From positions 1 to 64,000 of the forward strand of contig CAUTOC010000009.1 of assembly GCA_963539695.1 (NCBI GenBank): DNA of 64,000 nucleotides. The letters run 5' to 3'. Under the pieces are notes generated by a model, which was given only the letters and a program-made list of their open reading frames with translations, did no database searches and was not told the DNA's origin. Below, piece after piece: positions 15,495-24,761 of this stretch. Made by a program: the position numbers and the translations under genes. Source of the DNA: Catonella sp963539695. Lineage in GTDB: Bacteria; Bacillota; Clostridia; Lachnospirales; Lachnospiraceae. Numbering within the stretch: the stretch's first letter is position 1; each line of letters starts with the position of its first letter.

Positions 15495-17018
15495 TTATTT
15501 TCCAAGCATACTGGCGAGACTGTTGCTCTGAGCATTCATCTTAGCCATTGCTTTTTCCATAGCCGCAAACTGCTTGTAATACTTATCTTCAATCTTATTA
15601 ATCTTAGCCTCAAGATTTTTATACTCTTTCTTATATGTGTCTGAAAGCTTGTTCAGTTCCTTGTCATTATAGAAAGTCAGTGCAGATGAAAGTCCTGTAC
15701 CCTTCATAGCATCAGTCATCTTGGAATAAAGTTTTTCCATTATTCCTTTAAGAGCCTCTGCTGTTTCTTCCGGTTTCTCTGAAAGTGCTTTTTTAAGCTT
15801 ATCCTCTTTTGAGCCGTATACACCGTCTTCAGAATCTCCATACATGTGGAGCAGACCTCTTTCTTTATAATCAGTTGAAGTCATTACACCAAAACTTGCA
15901 AGGCTATATCTTTTACCGCCATTTCCGTCTGCGTCGGCTCCTACATTAACAGAACTCTGCAAAGCTGTTTTCATAGCATTAAGTAAAGAACCGAGCTTTT
16001 CATCTCTTCTAAGCACCGAATCCTTAATCTTATTTTCCCATCTTTCAATGTCTTTCTCAGACATTCCCTTCTTTTGCTCAGCAGTAAGAGGGGCATATCC
16101 TCTTGAAGATTCCGCATTATAAAGGTCATTCATCTCTTTTAAGATAGCGTTGTACTCTTTTATGAAGCTCTTAAAATTATTGTATACGCTATCAACATCC
16201 ACATTTGCAGTAACAGTAACGCTCTTTCCCGCCTCACCTGCATCATAGTTTGCTGTAGTTCCTGTAAGGGTTAAATTAAGACCGTTGATATTATTGGTAT
16301 TGCTTGCTGTTTCATACTCTGTGCCGTCTACCCTGAATATAGCATTTCTTCCTTTAACCTCGGTAACTCCGGCACCGGCAAGTCCAAGTTTTTCTAATCC
16401 GGTTGTACGCTCAACATCATTTTTAGATTCTTTAATCGAAAAATTATTAGCCGCTCCGGTTTCTTTTGATGATATGTAGAATCTCTGCTGTTTTGAGTCA
16501 AAACTTGCATTAAGACCTGCTCTCTTAGCTGCATCAAGGAACTCTCCAACTGTGGTATCTCCATTAACTGTAAATTTAGTTTCCTTGCCGCCTACATTAA
16601 AAGTAATCTCTTCACCTAACTCAAAACCGATATCTGTAAGCACGGAACTGTTTTTAATTCCGCCTTCCACATCTGTAACTTTTCTTCCTGTTATACTGTG
16701 GCTTACTGCGGTCTGCTTAACCTGAACCTTATGTGTTCCATTAACGGCATTACCGTCACCTGTAGCCTTAACTACATTTTCATCCGAACTTGTGACTTTC
16801 TTTGTAGTATAAGACTTTGAAAATCTAAGTGCAGATACCTTGTTTGTATAAAGTGAATACAACTTTTTATTCAGCTCTTTCCACTTTTCCCTTTTCCAGT
16901 CAAGTTTAGTGCGTTTGCCTTCTACTTTATGCAGTTTCATTTTATGAGCATCCATGATTTTTTTAATCATAGCCTCTGTATCCATACCTGAATTTATTCC
17001 TGAAAGTCTTAATGGCAT
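15495..17018 (-). CDS. fliD: Flagellar filament cap protein FliD (HAP2)
   Basis: A 507-residue protein. The conserved N-terminal D0 segment reads LRLSGINSGMDTEAMIKKIM, and the C-terminal coiled region ends in LASMLGK. FliD caps the filament and guides flagellin assembly. The central domain (about 80-420) carries the FliD_N and FliD_C type folds with a repeated beta-rich pattern. AGGAGGAAGATT precedes the ATG at 17018. The gene follows flaG by 11 bases. Confidence 0.95.
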   Translation of the reverse strand: MPLRLSGINSGMDTEAMIKKIMDAHKMKLHKVEGKRTKLDWKREKWKELNKKLYSLYTNKVSALRFSKSYTTKKVTSSDENVVKATGDGNAVNGTHKVQVKQTAVSHSITGRKVTDVEGGIKNSSVLTDIGFELGEEITFNVGGKETKFTVNGDTTVGEFLDAAKRAGLNASFDSKQQRFYISSKETGAANNFSIKESKNDVERTTGLEKLGLAGAGVTEVKGRNAIFRVDGTEYETASNTNNINGLNLTLTGTTANYDAGEAGKSVTVTANVDVDSVYNNFKSFIKEYNAILKEMNDLYNAESSRGYAPLTAEQKKGMSEKDIERWENKIKDSVLRRDEKLGSLLNAMKTALQSSVNVGADADGNGGKRYSLASFGVMTSTDYKERGLLHMYGDSEDGVYGSKEDKLKKALSEKPEETAEALKGIMEKLYSKMTDAMKGTGLSSALTFYNDKELNKLSDTYKKEYKNLEAKINKIEDKYYKQFAAMEKAMAKMNAQSNSLASMLGK

Positions 17019-17029
17019 AATCTTCCTCC

Positions 17030-17443
17030 TTACCTCTTTTCGTCAACTACTATACCTGCAAGATCATGTACTTTGTTAAGTATGTCATGTGTCTTTTCAG
17101 GCGGAATCTCTTTGATTATCTCTTTTGTAATCTCATCATATACTTTGATAGAGATTTTTCTAGTTTCCTTGTTATATGAAAAAGCCAGCCTTCTATAACC
17201 GTTCTGCTGTTTAATTTTTTCATTTGCCTGATCAATTATGCTTTTAATACGGTGTTTAGCTTCGGCATCTGAAATTTCTTCCTCATTTTCTCCGCTACCG
17301 GCATGACCGGTATATTCGGTTCCAGTCCTTCTCATGGTAACTACATCAAAATCAGCTTCCGTTTTCTCTGTATATCCTGCATTTCCACTCAGGTCGATGC
17401 CGACAGACTGAACCGATACATTTGGCATCATTTTAAGACTCAT
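17030..17443 (-). CDS. flaG: FlaG family protein
   Basis: A 137-residue protein. The C-terminal half matches the FlaG family: RLAFSYNKETRKISIKVYD, then EIIKEIPPEKTHDI and a helix. The N-terminal 60 residues are low-complexity and poorly conserved. FlaG proteins influence filament length and usually precede fliD, as here. A sigma-28-like promoter lies at 17529-17555. Confidence 0.9.
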   Translation of the reverse strand: MSLKMMPNVSVQSVGIDLSGNAGYTEKTEADFDVVTMRRTGTEYTGHAGSGENEEEISDAEAKHRIKSIIDQANEKIKQQNGYRRLAFSYNKETRKISIKVYDEITKEIIKEIPPEKTHDILNKVHDLAGIVVDEKR

Positions 17444-17528
17444 TTGTTCACCTCCATGTAAACTTATTTTTTACAATCCATTGTCTTATTGAAACATTTT
17501 AAAACATAGAACACGCTTTCTATAAATT

Positions 17529-17555
17529 TTATCGGCAATATATAGCATAAACTTA
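17529..17555 (-). promoter_or_regulatory. Sigma-28-like promoter of flaG-fliD
   Basis: On the minus strand TAAG (17555-17552) and GCCGATAA (17536-17529) are separated by 15 bases, with one mismatch in each box. It lies just after the csrA stop and 86 bases before flaG. Confidence 0.7.
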
Positions 17556-17568
17556 ACCCTTTAATTTT

Positions 17569-17793
17569 TTATTCAAAAATTTTATTAAGGTTTTTCATTA
17601 ATTTATCTGAGGTTTCAGATGCTTCCCTGTTGGATTCTTGTATCTGTTCAAAAAGTTCTTTTCTATATATAGCCACATTCCGCGGTGCTTTAATTCCTAC
17701 TTTCACCTGCTCACCCTTTACCTCAAGGATGGTTATTTCAATGTCATTTCCTACAACGACACTTTCACCAGGCTTTCTTGACAAAGCTAACAT
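17569..17793 (-). CDS. csrA: Carbon storage regulator CsrA
   Basis: A 74-residue RNA-binding protein with the complete core (MLALSRKPGESVVVGNDIEI, VKVGIKAP and NVAIYRKEL) and a Firmicutes-type C-terminal extension. It binds GGA motifs in mRNA leaders; the best local target is fliC. Its start lies 13 bases after the fliW stop, the standard antagonist pairing. Confidence 0.97.
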   Translation of the reverse strand: MLALSRKPGESVVVGNDIEITILEVKGEQVKVGIKAPRNVAIYRKELFEQIQESNREASETSDKLMKNLNKIFE

Positions 17794-17806
17794 TCTTATC
17801 CTCCTT

Positions 17807-18274
17807 CTATTTACTTTGCTCCGCTTTCATTTTCTGCACAGAATCATAAATACTGAATTTTATCGGATAATCCTCATTATTTACAATAATCTGCACACCT
17901 TTACGGTTATTCGGATTGATAAGTAATGGAGCTCTAAAATTTGCTGTTGTCTTACTTGGATCTTCACTTGGAATTGTAATTGTTAAAAATGTAACAAGTT
18001 CCTCATCCTTAAACTCTCCAAGCGACTTTAAAAGCTCATCCTCAACTATCGGTTCATATTTTGCAGTCACTGAATATGGATTTATTATAGGAAGGGCAAG
18101 CCCTGCAAAATCAAGTGATTGAAACCATGAAATAGGACCGTCCGAACCTTTCTCAATATCATAAATTATAGTCCAGCGTTTCATATCCTCAAAGCCTATT
18201 ATGCCATTGTCGAAGGTAAGTATCTTATCTTCATCAATATCCGCTTCTCCAAAAAATCTTGTCTGTACAAGCAT
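17807..18274 (-). CDS. fliW: Flagellar assembly factor FliW
   Basis: A 155-residue protein with family motifs LTFDNGIIGFEDMKRW, SWFQSLDFAGLALPIINPY and NFRAPLLINPNNRKG. FliW binds free flagellin or CsrA and so relieves CsrA repression of flagellin translation. The start at 18274 (MLVQTRFFGE) fits the family and an AGAGG site; an in-frame start 10 codons upstream exists. Confidence 0.95.
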   Translation of the reverse strand: MLVQTRFFGEADIDEDKILTFDNGIIGFEDMKRWTIIYDIEKGSDGPISWFQSLDFAGLALPIINPYSVTAKYEPIVEDELLKSLGEFKDEELVTFLTITIPSEDPSKTTANFRAPLLINPNNRKGVQIIVNNEDYPIKFSIYDSVQKMKAEQSK

Positions 18275-18344
18275 TCTTCTACCTCTTTCTTTCACAAAAA
18301 CCATCTCACATTATAATACCTGTAAAATTTCAATCCCCATAATT

Positions 18345-19871
18345 TTATCTCAAGAAGTCAAGCAATGTATTTTGTACCACTTTAGCCCCTGCCTGAAGAG
18401 AAGCATTATATATAACATTCTGTGCATTAAAATTAATGATAGTTTCTGTCAGGTCTGCATTTTCATTATTTGACATAAGATCGGTAAAGTCGTCATTTTG
18501 TCCTGAAAGCCTTTCCTCAGTAAGTTTAAGCCTTGCATCACGACTTCCCAAATCCGCTATGGATTTATTTACCACATCCTGATAGCCTCTTATGCTGTCA
18601 AGTGCTTTAGAAAATCTTTCCTGCATTACCTTTTTCTTTAGGGTAAGTTCGGTTTTCATTGATTCTTTAAGGCGGTTAAGACTTTCCAAATCAGTCTTGT
18701 CAGTTGTATTGCTGATGATTTTTTCTACTTCTTTTATCTTACTTTCTACCAAATTCACATCTTCAATACTTGAAAGAATACCGTCAAGTTCCCTACCTAA
18801 ATCCTGAGTAATTGCATCTTTTGCCTGAGTATTAACCTGAAGTCGCTGGTTATAGCTTACTTCATATTCAATATCCTGATCTTCTTTCTTGTAGTTTATA
18901 ATTTTGCTCTCATCATCTACAGGGTCGCCATTTTCATCCAATGGAGTTGATTTACAATTAAAATAATGTTCAGGACGCACATCCCCTTTTGAAAATTCGG
19001 TTTTATTGTACTCCACATTGAAACTTTTTGCATTTTTAAGCTTTTCATAAGCCTCATCTGAAAGAATCAACTCTCCCGTATCCGCTATATACTTTGCACC
19101 GGTTGCAGGCTTTTCATAAGCTTTCGGATCGCTTGATGTAAGTACTTCTCCGTTCTCATTTTCTGAACTAATATCAATGGTATCCTCATTACCGTCAGAA
19201 TCCTTGTATGTAAGTTTTGGAAAATCACCGGAGGCTGCATCCAACTTTTTATATGAAAGTCTTAAATAATTTACCGTCCTGTTCTCAGCATGTTCCGAGA
19301 AGTCATTATTTCCACCCGGCTCGTAGTCCTTAGCTGAAAATCCGCCATAAGTTCTGAGATTGCTTTTTAATGCTGTTTTATCAAAATCTTCACTTATAGT
19401 ATACTGTTTGCTCTTATCATCATTAAGGTAAGTAAGGCTGGTATCCGTTTTATATCCTGTAAATACATATCTTCCCGCATAACTTGCATCACCTTCCTGA
19501 TAAATCTGTCTCCTATACTGCTGCATAGTTTTCATTATACTTACTCTGTCCTCAGGAGTTAAAGTATCCTGAGAACCTTGATCCGCAAGGCTATGGAGAG
19601 AAGTGCAGATATCGGTTATTTTCCTAAGTGCACTTTCTGTTATCTGAAGCCAGCTCCTTGCATCCGGAACATTCTTCTTAAAATACTGTTTGATTTCCGT
19701 AAGATTATTACGAAGTTTCAATGCTCTTACAGCAACTACAGGATCATCAGACGGGCGTTGTATCTTTTTACCTGTCTGATACTGCTCCTCTATCTTCATT
19801 AAATTTATCTTGTTGTTGTTTATATTGTTAAGAGCATTATTTGTCATTATTTGGTTAGTAACTCGCATCAT
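18345..19871 (-). CDS. flgL: Flagellar hook-associated protein FlgL (HAP3)
   Basis: A 508-residue protein, longer than the roughly 300-320 residues common in the family. The N-terminus (MRVTNQIMTNNALNNIN, then GKKIQRPSDDPVVAVRAL) and C-terminus (NFNAQNVIYNASLQAGAKVV) are the conserved flagellin-like coils. The extra length is in the central surface part (about 150-330). It joins the filament to the FlgK ring. AGGAGG lies before two adjacent ATG codons (19871 and 19868). Confidence 0.94.
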   Translation of the reverse strand: MMRVTNQIMTNNALNNINNNKINLMKIEEQYQTGKKIQRPSDDPVVAVRALKLRNNLTEIKQYFKKNVPDARSWLQITESALRKITDICTSLHSLADQGSQDTLTPEDRVSIMKTMQQYRRQIYQEGDASYAGRYVFTGYKTDTSLTYLNDDKSKQYTISEDFDKTALKSNLRTYGGFSAKDYEPGGNNDFSEHAENRTVNYLRLSYKKLDAASGDFPKLTYKDSDGNEDTIDISSENENGEVLTSSDPKAYEKPATGAKYIADTGELILSDEAYEKLKNAKSFNVEYNKTEFSKGDVRPEHYFNCKSTPLDENGDPVDDESKIINYKKEDQDIEYEVSYNQRLQVNTQAKDAITQDLGRELDGILSSIEDVNLVESKIKEVEKIISNTTDKTDLESLNRLKESMKTELTLKKKVMQERFSKALDSIRGYQDVVNKSIADLGSRDARLKLTEERLSGQNDDFTDLMSNNENADLTETIINFNAQNVIYNASLQAGAKVVQNTLLDFLR

Positions 19872-19926
19872 AGCTGCATCCTCCTAGATATGGCTATTGT
19901 TATTTTTTTGCTTATATTTTATCAGG

Positions 19927-21783
19927 TTAAACTGCCATTTCATTTATAAGTTTATTGTATATTTCATTCATTACGGTAATTATTTTAGCTGAAAGCTTAT
20001 AACAGTTTTGAAACCTGATCAAATTCATAGCCTCCTCTTCCGTATCCACTCCCGATATGGAAAGTCTTTGGTTATCTATGGATTTAACTATCTTATCCTG
20101 ATTCTTTGAAAAAGTTTCAGCCATCTTTGTATCCACTCCTATGTCTGAAGTTAAAGACTGGTAAAACTCTTCAGGCTTTCCGTGGTCAAACATTTTTCTG
20201 TCCTTTTGAAGGTTTTCAAGTTTCTTCATAACATCCGCATTTTCAACTCCGTTAGCTATACTGCTTGCAGCCGCTATGAGTTTCGGATTTTCCTTAAACT
20301 CTCTTGTAACAGAATAATTATCTGCCGTCAGCTTATAATAGGTTTCATCTTCTGATGAAAATTCTGTTATTTCTTCTCCATCTTCATCTTTTGCACCGGG
20401 TACTTTAAATTTATAATTTTTTCCTGTTGCTTTATCTACTCCGTTAAAAAAATCTTTACCTTTATTTCCTTCAAGGTCCTCGCCTGTCTTATGTATTTCA
20501 TTAAACTCTTTTGAAAATTTTCTTACAAAATTGTTTATCTGATCCATATAGTAAGGTATTCCCTTAAAGTTAACCTGATCACCTATCCCTGCTACTACAT
20601 TATCATCTTCAGTTATATCCTTTTGTATAGGCTTATCCTCTTTTAACTGAAATGTATATTTGAATTTGGTTTTTCCCGTCTCCGGATCCTTTTCAACGCT
20701 TACCTTAAAGCCTGTATATTCATATTCTTCACTACCTACTGTAATGCGACCCTTAGGCGGGAAGTTCATCGCTTCCACACTGTTTATATTTGTATCTTCC
20801 AGTGTAAGTTCCGTATCTCCTGCAGAAGCTTCTTTTACCTTACATCTGAGTGAAGCCATATTATTACCGTCACGCATCTGAAATAATGCTCCAAGTTTTC
20901 CGCCCAACTGACTGCTATTACCGGAAAAACTCTGTCCGTCCGACCACCTGAGGTCATAAAGTCCTTCCACATCATTTATATTATTTTTATAATTTCTAGG
21001 CACAGCTTCAATCTTATTCGCCTCATAATTATTTACCAAATAACCGCCATTTACTTTAACGGTATAATTTGTCACACCCGAAAGGTTGCCACCCTTTCCA
21101 TCACCTATTCGTTCTTCCTTAACACTTACATTGGCAAGTTTTGAAAGCTTATCAACCAAAAGATTTCGCTGATCTCTAAGGTCATTTGCCTGACCGCCGC
21201 TTACTTCTATCATGTTTATCTGCTTGGTAAGTGTAGCGATTTGCTCACCGTATGAATTTATCGTATCTACTGTAGTTTTAATATTAAAGTTAATTTCTTT
21301 CTGAGTATTTTTTAAATTCGCTGAAAGATTATTAAAATATTCTGTAAGTGCATAAGCCTGATTTACCAACTGTGCTCTTGCAGACTTACTTGTAGGGTTT
21401 TTTTCAACTTCGGACATACCGTTGAAAAGATTTTTGAAATTGGTATTAAAACCTCCTTCTTTTATCTCATTCAAATAATTTTGAATAGCCTTTAAGTAAT
21501 ATGCCCTAGATTCATATTCCCCATTTATAGTATTTGCAGAACGATATTTTAAGTCATAATACTCATCTCTTATCTGAGTAATTTTAGTACCCATTACACC
21601 GGTTCCGACCATGCCGTAACGCTGTGCTATGGATATCGGATCTTTAGCTTGACGCTTTAATTGCTGGCGACTATAACCTTCCGTCTTTGCATTAGTTATA
21701 TTATGAAAAGTATTATTAAGTGCCGCCTGATAAGTATGAAGTCCTGAAGTACCTATATCCAGTCCAAAAAATGTTGAAGGCAT
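19927..21783 (-). CDS. flgK: Flagellar hook-associated protein FlgK (HAP1), copy 1
   Basis: A 618-residue protein with the rod/hook-type N-terminus (GLDIGTSGLHTYQAALNNTF and NITNAKTEGYSRQ) and C-terminus (MNLIRFQNCYKLSAKIITVM). It forms the hook-filament junction. It is one of two tandem FlgK-type genes: the N-terminal motif here (HNITNAKTEGYSRQ) differs from copy 2 (HNVANVDTKGYVRQ). The central domain is diverged and beta-rich. Confidence 0.9.
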   Translation of the reverse strand: MPSTFFGLDIGTSGLHTYQAALNNTFHNITNAKTEGYSRQQLKRQAKDPISIAQRYGMVGTGVMGTKITQIRDEYYDLKYRSANTINGEYESRAYYLKAIQNYLNEIKEGGFNTNFKNLFNGMSEVEKNPTSKSARAQLVNQAYALTEYFNNLSANLKNTQKEINFNIKTTVDTINSYGEQIATLTKQINMIEVSGGQANDLRDQRNLLVDKLSKLANVSVKEERIGDGKGGNLSGVTNYTVKVNGGYLVNNYEANKIEAVPRNYKNNINDVEGLYDLRWSDGQSFSGNSSQLGGKLGALFQMRDGNNMASLRCKVKEASAGDTELTLEDTNINSVEAMNFPPKGRITVGSEEYEYTGFKVSVEKDPETGKTKFKYTFQLKEDKPIQKDITEDDNVVAGIGDQVNFKGIPYYMDQINNFVRKFSKEFNEIHKTGEDLEGNKGKDFFNGVDKATGKNYKFKVPGAKDEDGEEITEFSSEDETYYKLTADNYSVTREFKENPKLIAAASSIANGVENADVMKKLENLQKDRKMFDHGKPEEFYQSLTSDIGVDTKMAETFSKNQDKIVKSIDNQRLSISGVDTEEEAMNLIRFQNCYKLSAKIITVMNEIYNKLINEMAV

Positions 21784-21815
21784 ATTTATCTCCTATCTGT
21801 TGTTATTTATGTTTA

Positions 21816-23717
21816 TCAGTTCCCAAGTCTGCTTACTACATGTTCAAGCATCTCATCTATAACGGTTATATATCTTGATGCGGCATTAAATGCCTGCTGA
21901 AATTTTATCATGTGAGTAAGTTCTTCATCTGAAGAAACTCCGATTACCTGCTGTCTTTGGTTATCTACACTTGTTTTAGTTACTTCCTGACTCTTAGCTA
22001 AAGCTTTCATTGTATGACCTGTATTGGCAACTCCGGCAGTAAATGAAGTATAGTATTCCATCAGTGTATTCTTTGTGAGAGTATTAGGATTTAATGTTGC
22101 AAATTTCTTATTCCATACCTTATTAAGCTTTTCAGCCACTTTCATACTATAATCGCCGGTATTGGTATTATAGCTAAGAGGAATAAGAGAAACATTATCC
22201 TTAACTTTCTTATTTACCTCAATTTCTCCCATAGAAAATAGAGAATACTTTGAACTTTCGTCTTTAGGATTATAATTCTCACGGTTATAAACCATTACTT
22301 TCTTACCGTCCACCTCTAAGTCGGTTTCCTTATATCGAGGCATACCTTTTCTTTCAAAAAGAGCATTTCCCGGAACTTTAGAACTGTCCGAACTCACCGG
22401 TGCGTTTTTTCTGTCCAGGATAGATACCTTATATCTTCCTGTAGGTCTGCCCATTGCATCTCTTTCTTCTACTTTATACTCATCTAAATCATTTACATCT
22501 ATCGGAGGTATCTCATCTCCTTCAAGTATTTTTCCCTCTGAATTTCTCCATACCGGAGTCCCTCCATCAGTCCAAGTAGCTGTAAGATTAGGAGAAAGCA
22601 CATTATTGATCATGGTTGTAAGCCCATGAATAAGCTGGTCAAACTGTGCCTCCGTGTTGGTTAAAAGGGAAGGGGCTATTTTATTGTTATAATTTATTTT
22701 CGCCTCTTCATAAGCCTTCATGGCATTTTTGTAATATTCATCTTCTTCACCGTCTTCATAATCCTCAGGCTTAGGCTTTACAGGTATATCTGTATACCTT
22801 CCCTGTTGTCCCCTTGAAAGCAGTAAGCCTTTAAGCGAACCTATATCCGTATCTGAAGCCGATGACGGCGGTGTATCAAAGTTAAATACCTCTCTGGGCT
22901 CACCCTTGTCATTTGTATCAAACTTCCATACAGGAGTGTGAAGGTTAAGTCCGTCTTCCGTAGTTTTAAGACCTATCTCATTTGTACCGAATTCGGTTAC
23001 AAACTGGGTACCTTCAATACTAACAAGCACGGTACCGTCTTTTAACTCCTTATAATCCATTTTCACATAACTGCCAAGTTCATCAAGCAACTTATTGCGT
23101 TCATCCCTGTAATCATTTGCCGAATGACCGCCCGCCTCTTCCTTGCGGATTATAGCATTTAACTCATCTATTCTTTTGCCTATTGCATTTACCCTGTCTA
23201 CAGTATTTTTAATTTTAAGATTAATATCCTGTCTGAAACTTTTAAGCTGTTTTACAATATTTTGACAGCGTTCAATAAATGTATTGGCTGTTTCTACTAA
23301 AGAAGTTCTTGCCACTTTGCTTTCAGGCTCTTTCTGAAGTTCCTGAACGGCTTTCCACAGCCCCTCAAGGGAACTCTGAAATGTAGTTCCATGAAGTTCA
23401 CCGAAAAGGTTTTCTATCTCAGTTACCGCCTCAGCCTGAACCTGATAAAAACCTTGTCTTCCGTTTTCTTTTCTATATGAACCGTCTAAAAATCTGTCCC
23501 TAAGCTGTCTTATTTTATCTATAATCGAACCATGTCCTGTCTGATCCAGCTTTCGTACCGTTGCAGTTCTCTCATACTCTTTATCAACAGTGAGTACCTG
23601 CTGACGCACATAACCCTTTGTGTCCACATTGGCAACATTATGTGCAGTAGCATTTAAGGACTGCTGTGCAGTATTAATGCCCGAAACTCCTACTCCAAAA
23701 CTTGTCATTAAACCCAT
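21816..23717 (-). CDS. flgK: Flagellar hook-associated protein FlgK (HAP1), copy 2
   Basis: A 633-residue FlgK-type protein directly upstream of copy 1. The N-terminus SGINTAQQSLNATAHNVAN and C-terminus HMIKFQQAFNAASRYITVID fit the family, with the long FlgK coil in between (LVETANTFIERCQNIVKQL). The two copies share only end motifs, so the duplication is old. Both are intact and cotranscribed. Which one makes the standard junction ring cannot be told; one may form an adapter or alternative junction. Confidence 0.9.
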   Translation of the reverse strand: MGLMTSFGVGVSGINTAQQSLNATAHNVANVDTKGYVRQQVLTVDKEYERTATVRKLDQTGHGSIIDKIRQLRDRFLDGSYRKENGRQGFYQVQAEAVTEIENLFGELHGTTFQSSLEGLWKAVQELQKEPESKVARTSLVETANTFIERCQNIVKQLKSFRQDINLKIKNTVDRVNAIGKRIDELNAIIRKEEAGGHSANDYRDERNKLLDELGSYVKMDYKELKDGTVLVSIEGTQFVTEFGTNEIGLKTTEDGLNLHTPVWKFDTNDKGEPREVFNFDTPPSSASDTDIGSLKGLLLSRGQQGRYTDIPVKPKPEDYEDGEEDEYYKNAMKAYEEAKINYNNKIAPSLLTNTEAQFDQLIHGLTTMINNVLSPNLTATWTDGGTPVWRNSEGKILEGDEIPPIDVNDLDEYKVEERDAMGRPTGRYKVSILDRKNAPVSSDSSKVPGNALFERKGMPRYKETDLEVDGKKVMVYNRENYNPKDESSKYSLFSMGEIEVNKKVKDNVSLIPLSYNTNTGDYSMKVAEKLNKVWNKKFATLNPNTLTKNTLMEYYTSFTAGVANTGHTMKALAKSQEVTKTSVDNQRQQVIGVSSDEELTHMIKFQQAFNAASRYITVIDEMLEHVVSRLGN

Positions 23718-23785
23718 ATCTTATCTCCCAAAATGTAATCAAATTTTTTAGGTTACCTTAAACTAACTTAACGCAACAATACTTC

Positions 23786-24298
23786 TTAACTCTTTGCATC
23801 AAATATCCCGCTGTCTTCTCCCTGCATCTCTACTTCAGATGAGGTATTATACTGTCCCACTCCGGGCGAAGTCCTAAGACTCTGTAGCAGATTAACATCA
23901 AAATCAATCATCTCAATCGACTGCTTTATCAATATTTGGTTTCTCTCATTTAACATAACCAACATATCAATAGTTTTCTTCAGTTTGTCATGCAGTATTC
24001 TCAACTCTTCCTGTTCTTTTTCCTGACCTTCCAAAAGACCGATAAGTGTAATGAAATTAAGTTCGCTTTCATTTTTATTCATTACTATACCTATATTATG
24101 AATGACCTCCTGTCTTTTCTTTTCCAGCTTACTGATTTTGCCTACTAAAACCTGCTCTTCCTCAGTTATGCTGGTCAAAGACCGGAGGTCATTATTTACA
24201 ATTATTTGGGTTTTCTTTTCGGCAATGGGGATAATTTCATTATAAATTTTCTCCTCATCACCCAAAACCGTAATCAATTCTTCAATTAAACTTGCCAT
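23786..24298 (-). CDS. flgN: FlgN-like export chaperone
   Basis: A 170-residue helical protein between flgM and flgK, the standard FlgN position. The family pattern is visible in EELITVLGDEEKIYNEIIPI and in KKTIDMLVMLNERNQILIKQ. It chaperones FlgK and FlgL for export. The start at 24298 follows GGAGG by four bases; an ATG five codons upstream would put the site inside the gene. Confidence 0.88.
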   Translation of the reverse strand: MASLIEELITVLGDEEKIYNEIIPIAEKKTQIIVNNDLRSLTSITEEEQVLVGKISKLEKKRQEVIHNIGIVMNKNESELNFITLIGLLEGQEKEQEELRILHDKLKKTIDMLVMLNERNQILIKQSIEMIDFDVNLLQSLRTSPGVGQYNTSSEVEMQGEDSGIFDAKS

Positions 24299-24331
24299 AG
24301 TTCCTCCGTACATTATATGTTTCGGTTTTGA

Positions 24332-24607
24332 TTATACCGTAAAATATCTCTCTACCAGCTTATCAGCTATATCCTTTCCCGATACATTATATGTACCTTC
24401 TTCGATCGCAGTTTTAAGCCTTGCAACCTTCTCCGAACGAACATCGGAAACATTTGCCATTGCTGTTTTTGCAACCTGAAAAGTCTTAGCCTCTTTTGAG
24501 ATTTCAACAGTATCATTGCCTTTATTTGCTTTAGCTATAGCTTCGTTTCTCCTTGCATTGCTTACATTATAAGCGTTTGCAACCTGCCCGTAATTTTCTA
24601 CTCTCAT
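24332..24607 (-). CDS. flgM: Anti-sigma-28 factor FlgM
   Basis: A 91-residue protein with a disordered N-terminal half and the FlgM C-terminal sigma-binding region (DVRSEKVARLKTAIEEGTYN, then ADKLVERYF). It holds sigma-28 inactive until the hook is built and FlgM is exported. Its own promoter is sigma-28-like (24699-24725), giving feedback. It is first gene of the late flagellar cluster. Confidence 0.95.
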   Translation of the reverse strand: MRVENYGQVANAYNVSNARRNEAIAKANKGNDTVEISKEAKTFQVAKTAMANVSDVRSEKVARLKTAIEEGTYNVSGKDIADKLVERYFTV

Positions 24608-24636
24608 AACATCACCTTCCGTTTATAAAATCAGTT

Positions 24637-24713
24637 CAGAAAAAAGTTTGCCGATAAACAAATCTTCTTACTAAAGTCATTTAGTATCTCTGATTTATTT
24701 ATCGACAAACTTT
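24637..24713 (-). terminator. Long hairpin terminator of the M18-cupin-murD-MFS-lysA operon
   Basis: 24643-24664 and 24692-24713 are inverted over 22 bases with two mismatches. Between them TACTAAA (24669-24675) pairs with TTTAGTA (24680-24686) across a four-base loop. On the minus strand the stem is followed by six T (24645-24638). It lies 49 bases after the LysA-like stop, and its 5' arm contains the -10 part of the flgM promoter. Confidence 0.8.
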
Positions 24714-24725
24714 GCAAATACTTTA
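24699..24725 (-). promoter_or_regulatory. Sigma-28-like promoter of flgM
   Basis: On the minus strand TAAA (24725-24722) and GTCGATAA (24706-24699) are separated by 15 bases; two of eight -10 bases differ from consensus. The expected start, about seven bases downstream near 24692, falls at the end of the 5' arm of the terminator hairpin, so RNAs begun here would lack that arm. Confidence 0.7.
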
Positions 24726-24761
24726 GTCTAAATCAAAAAAAATCACAAAAAATGAAAAAAA

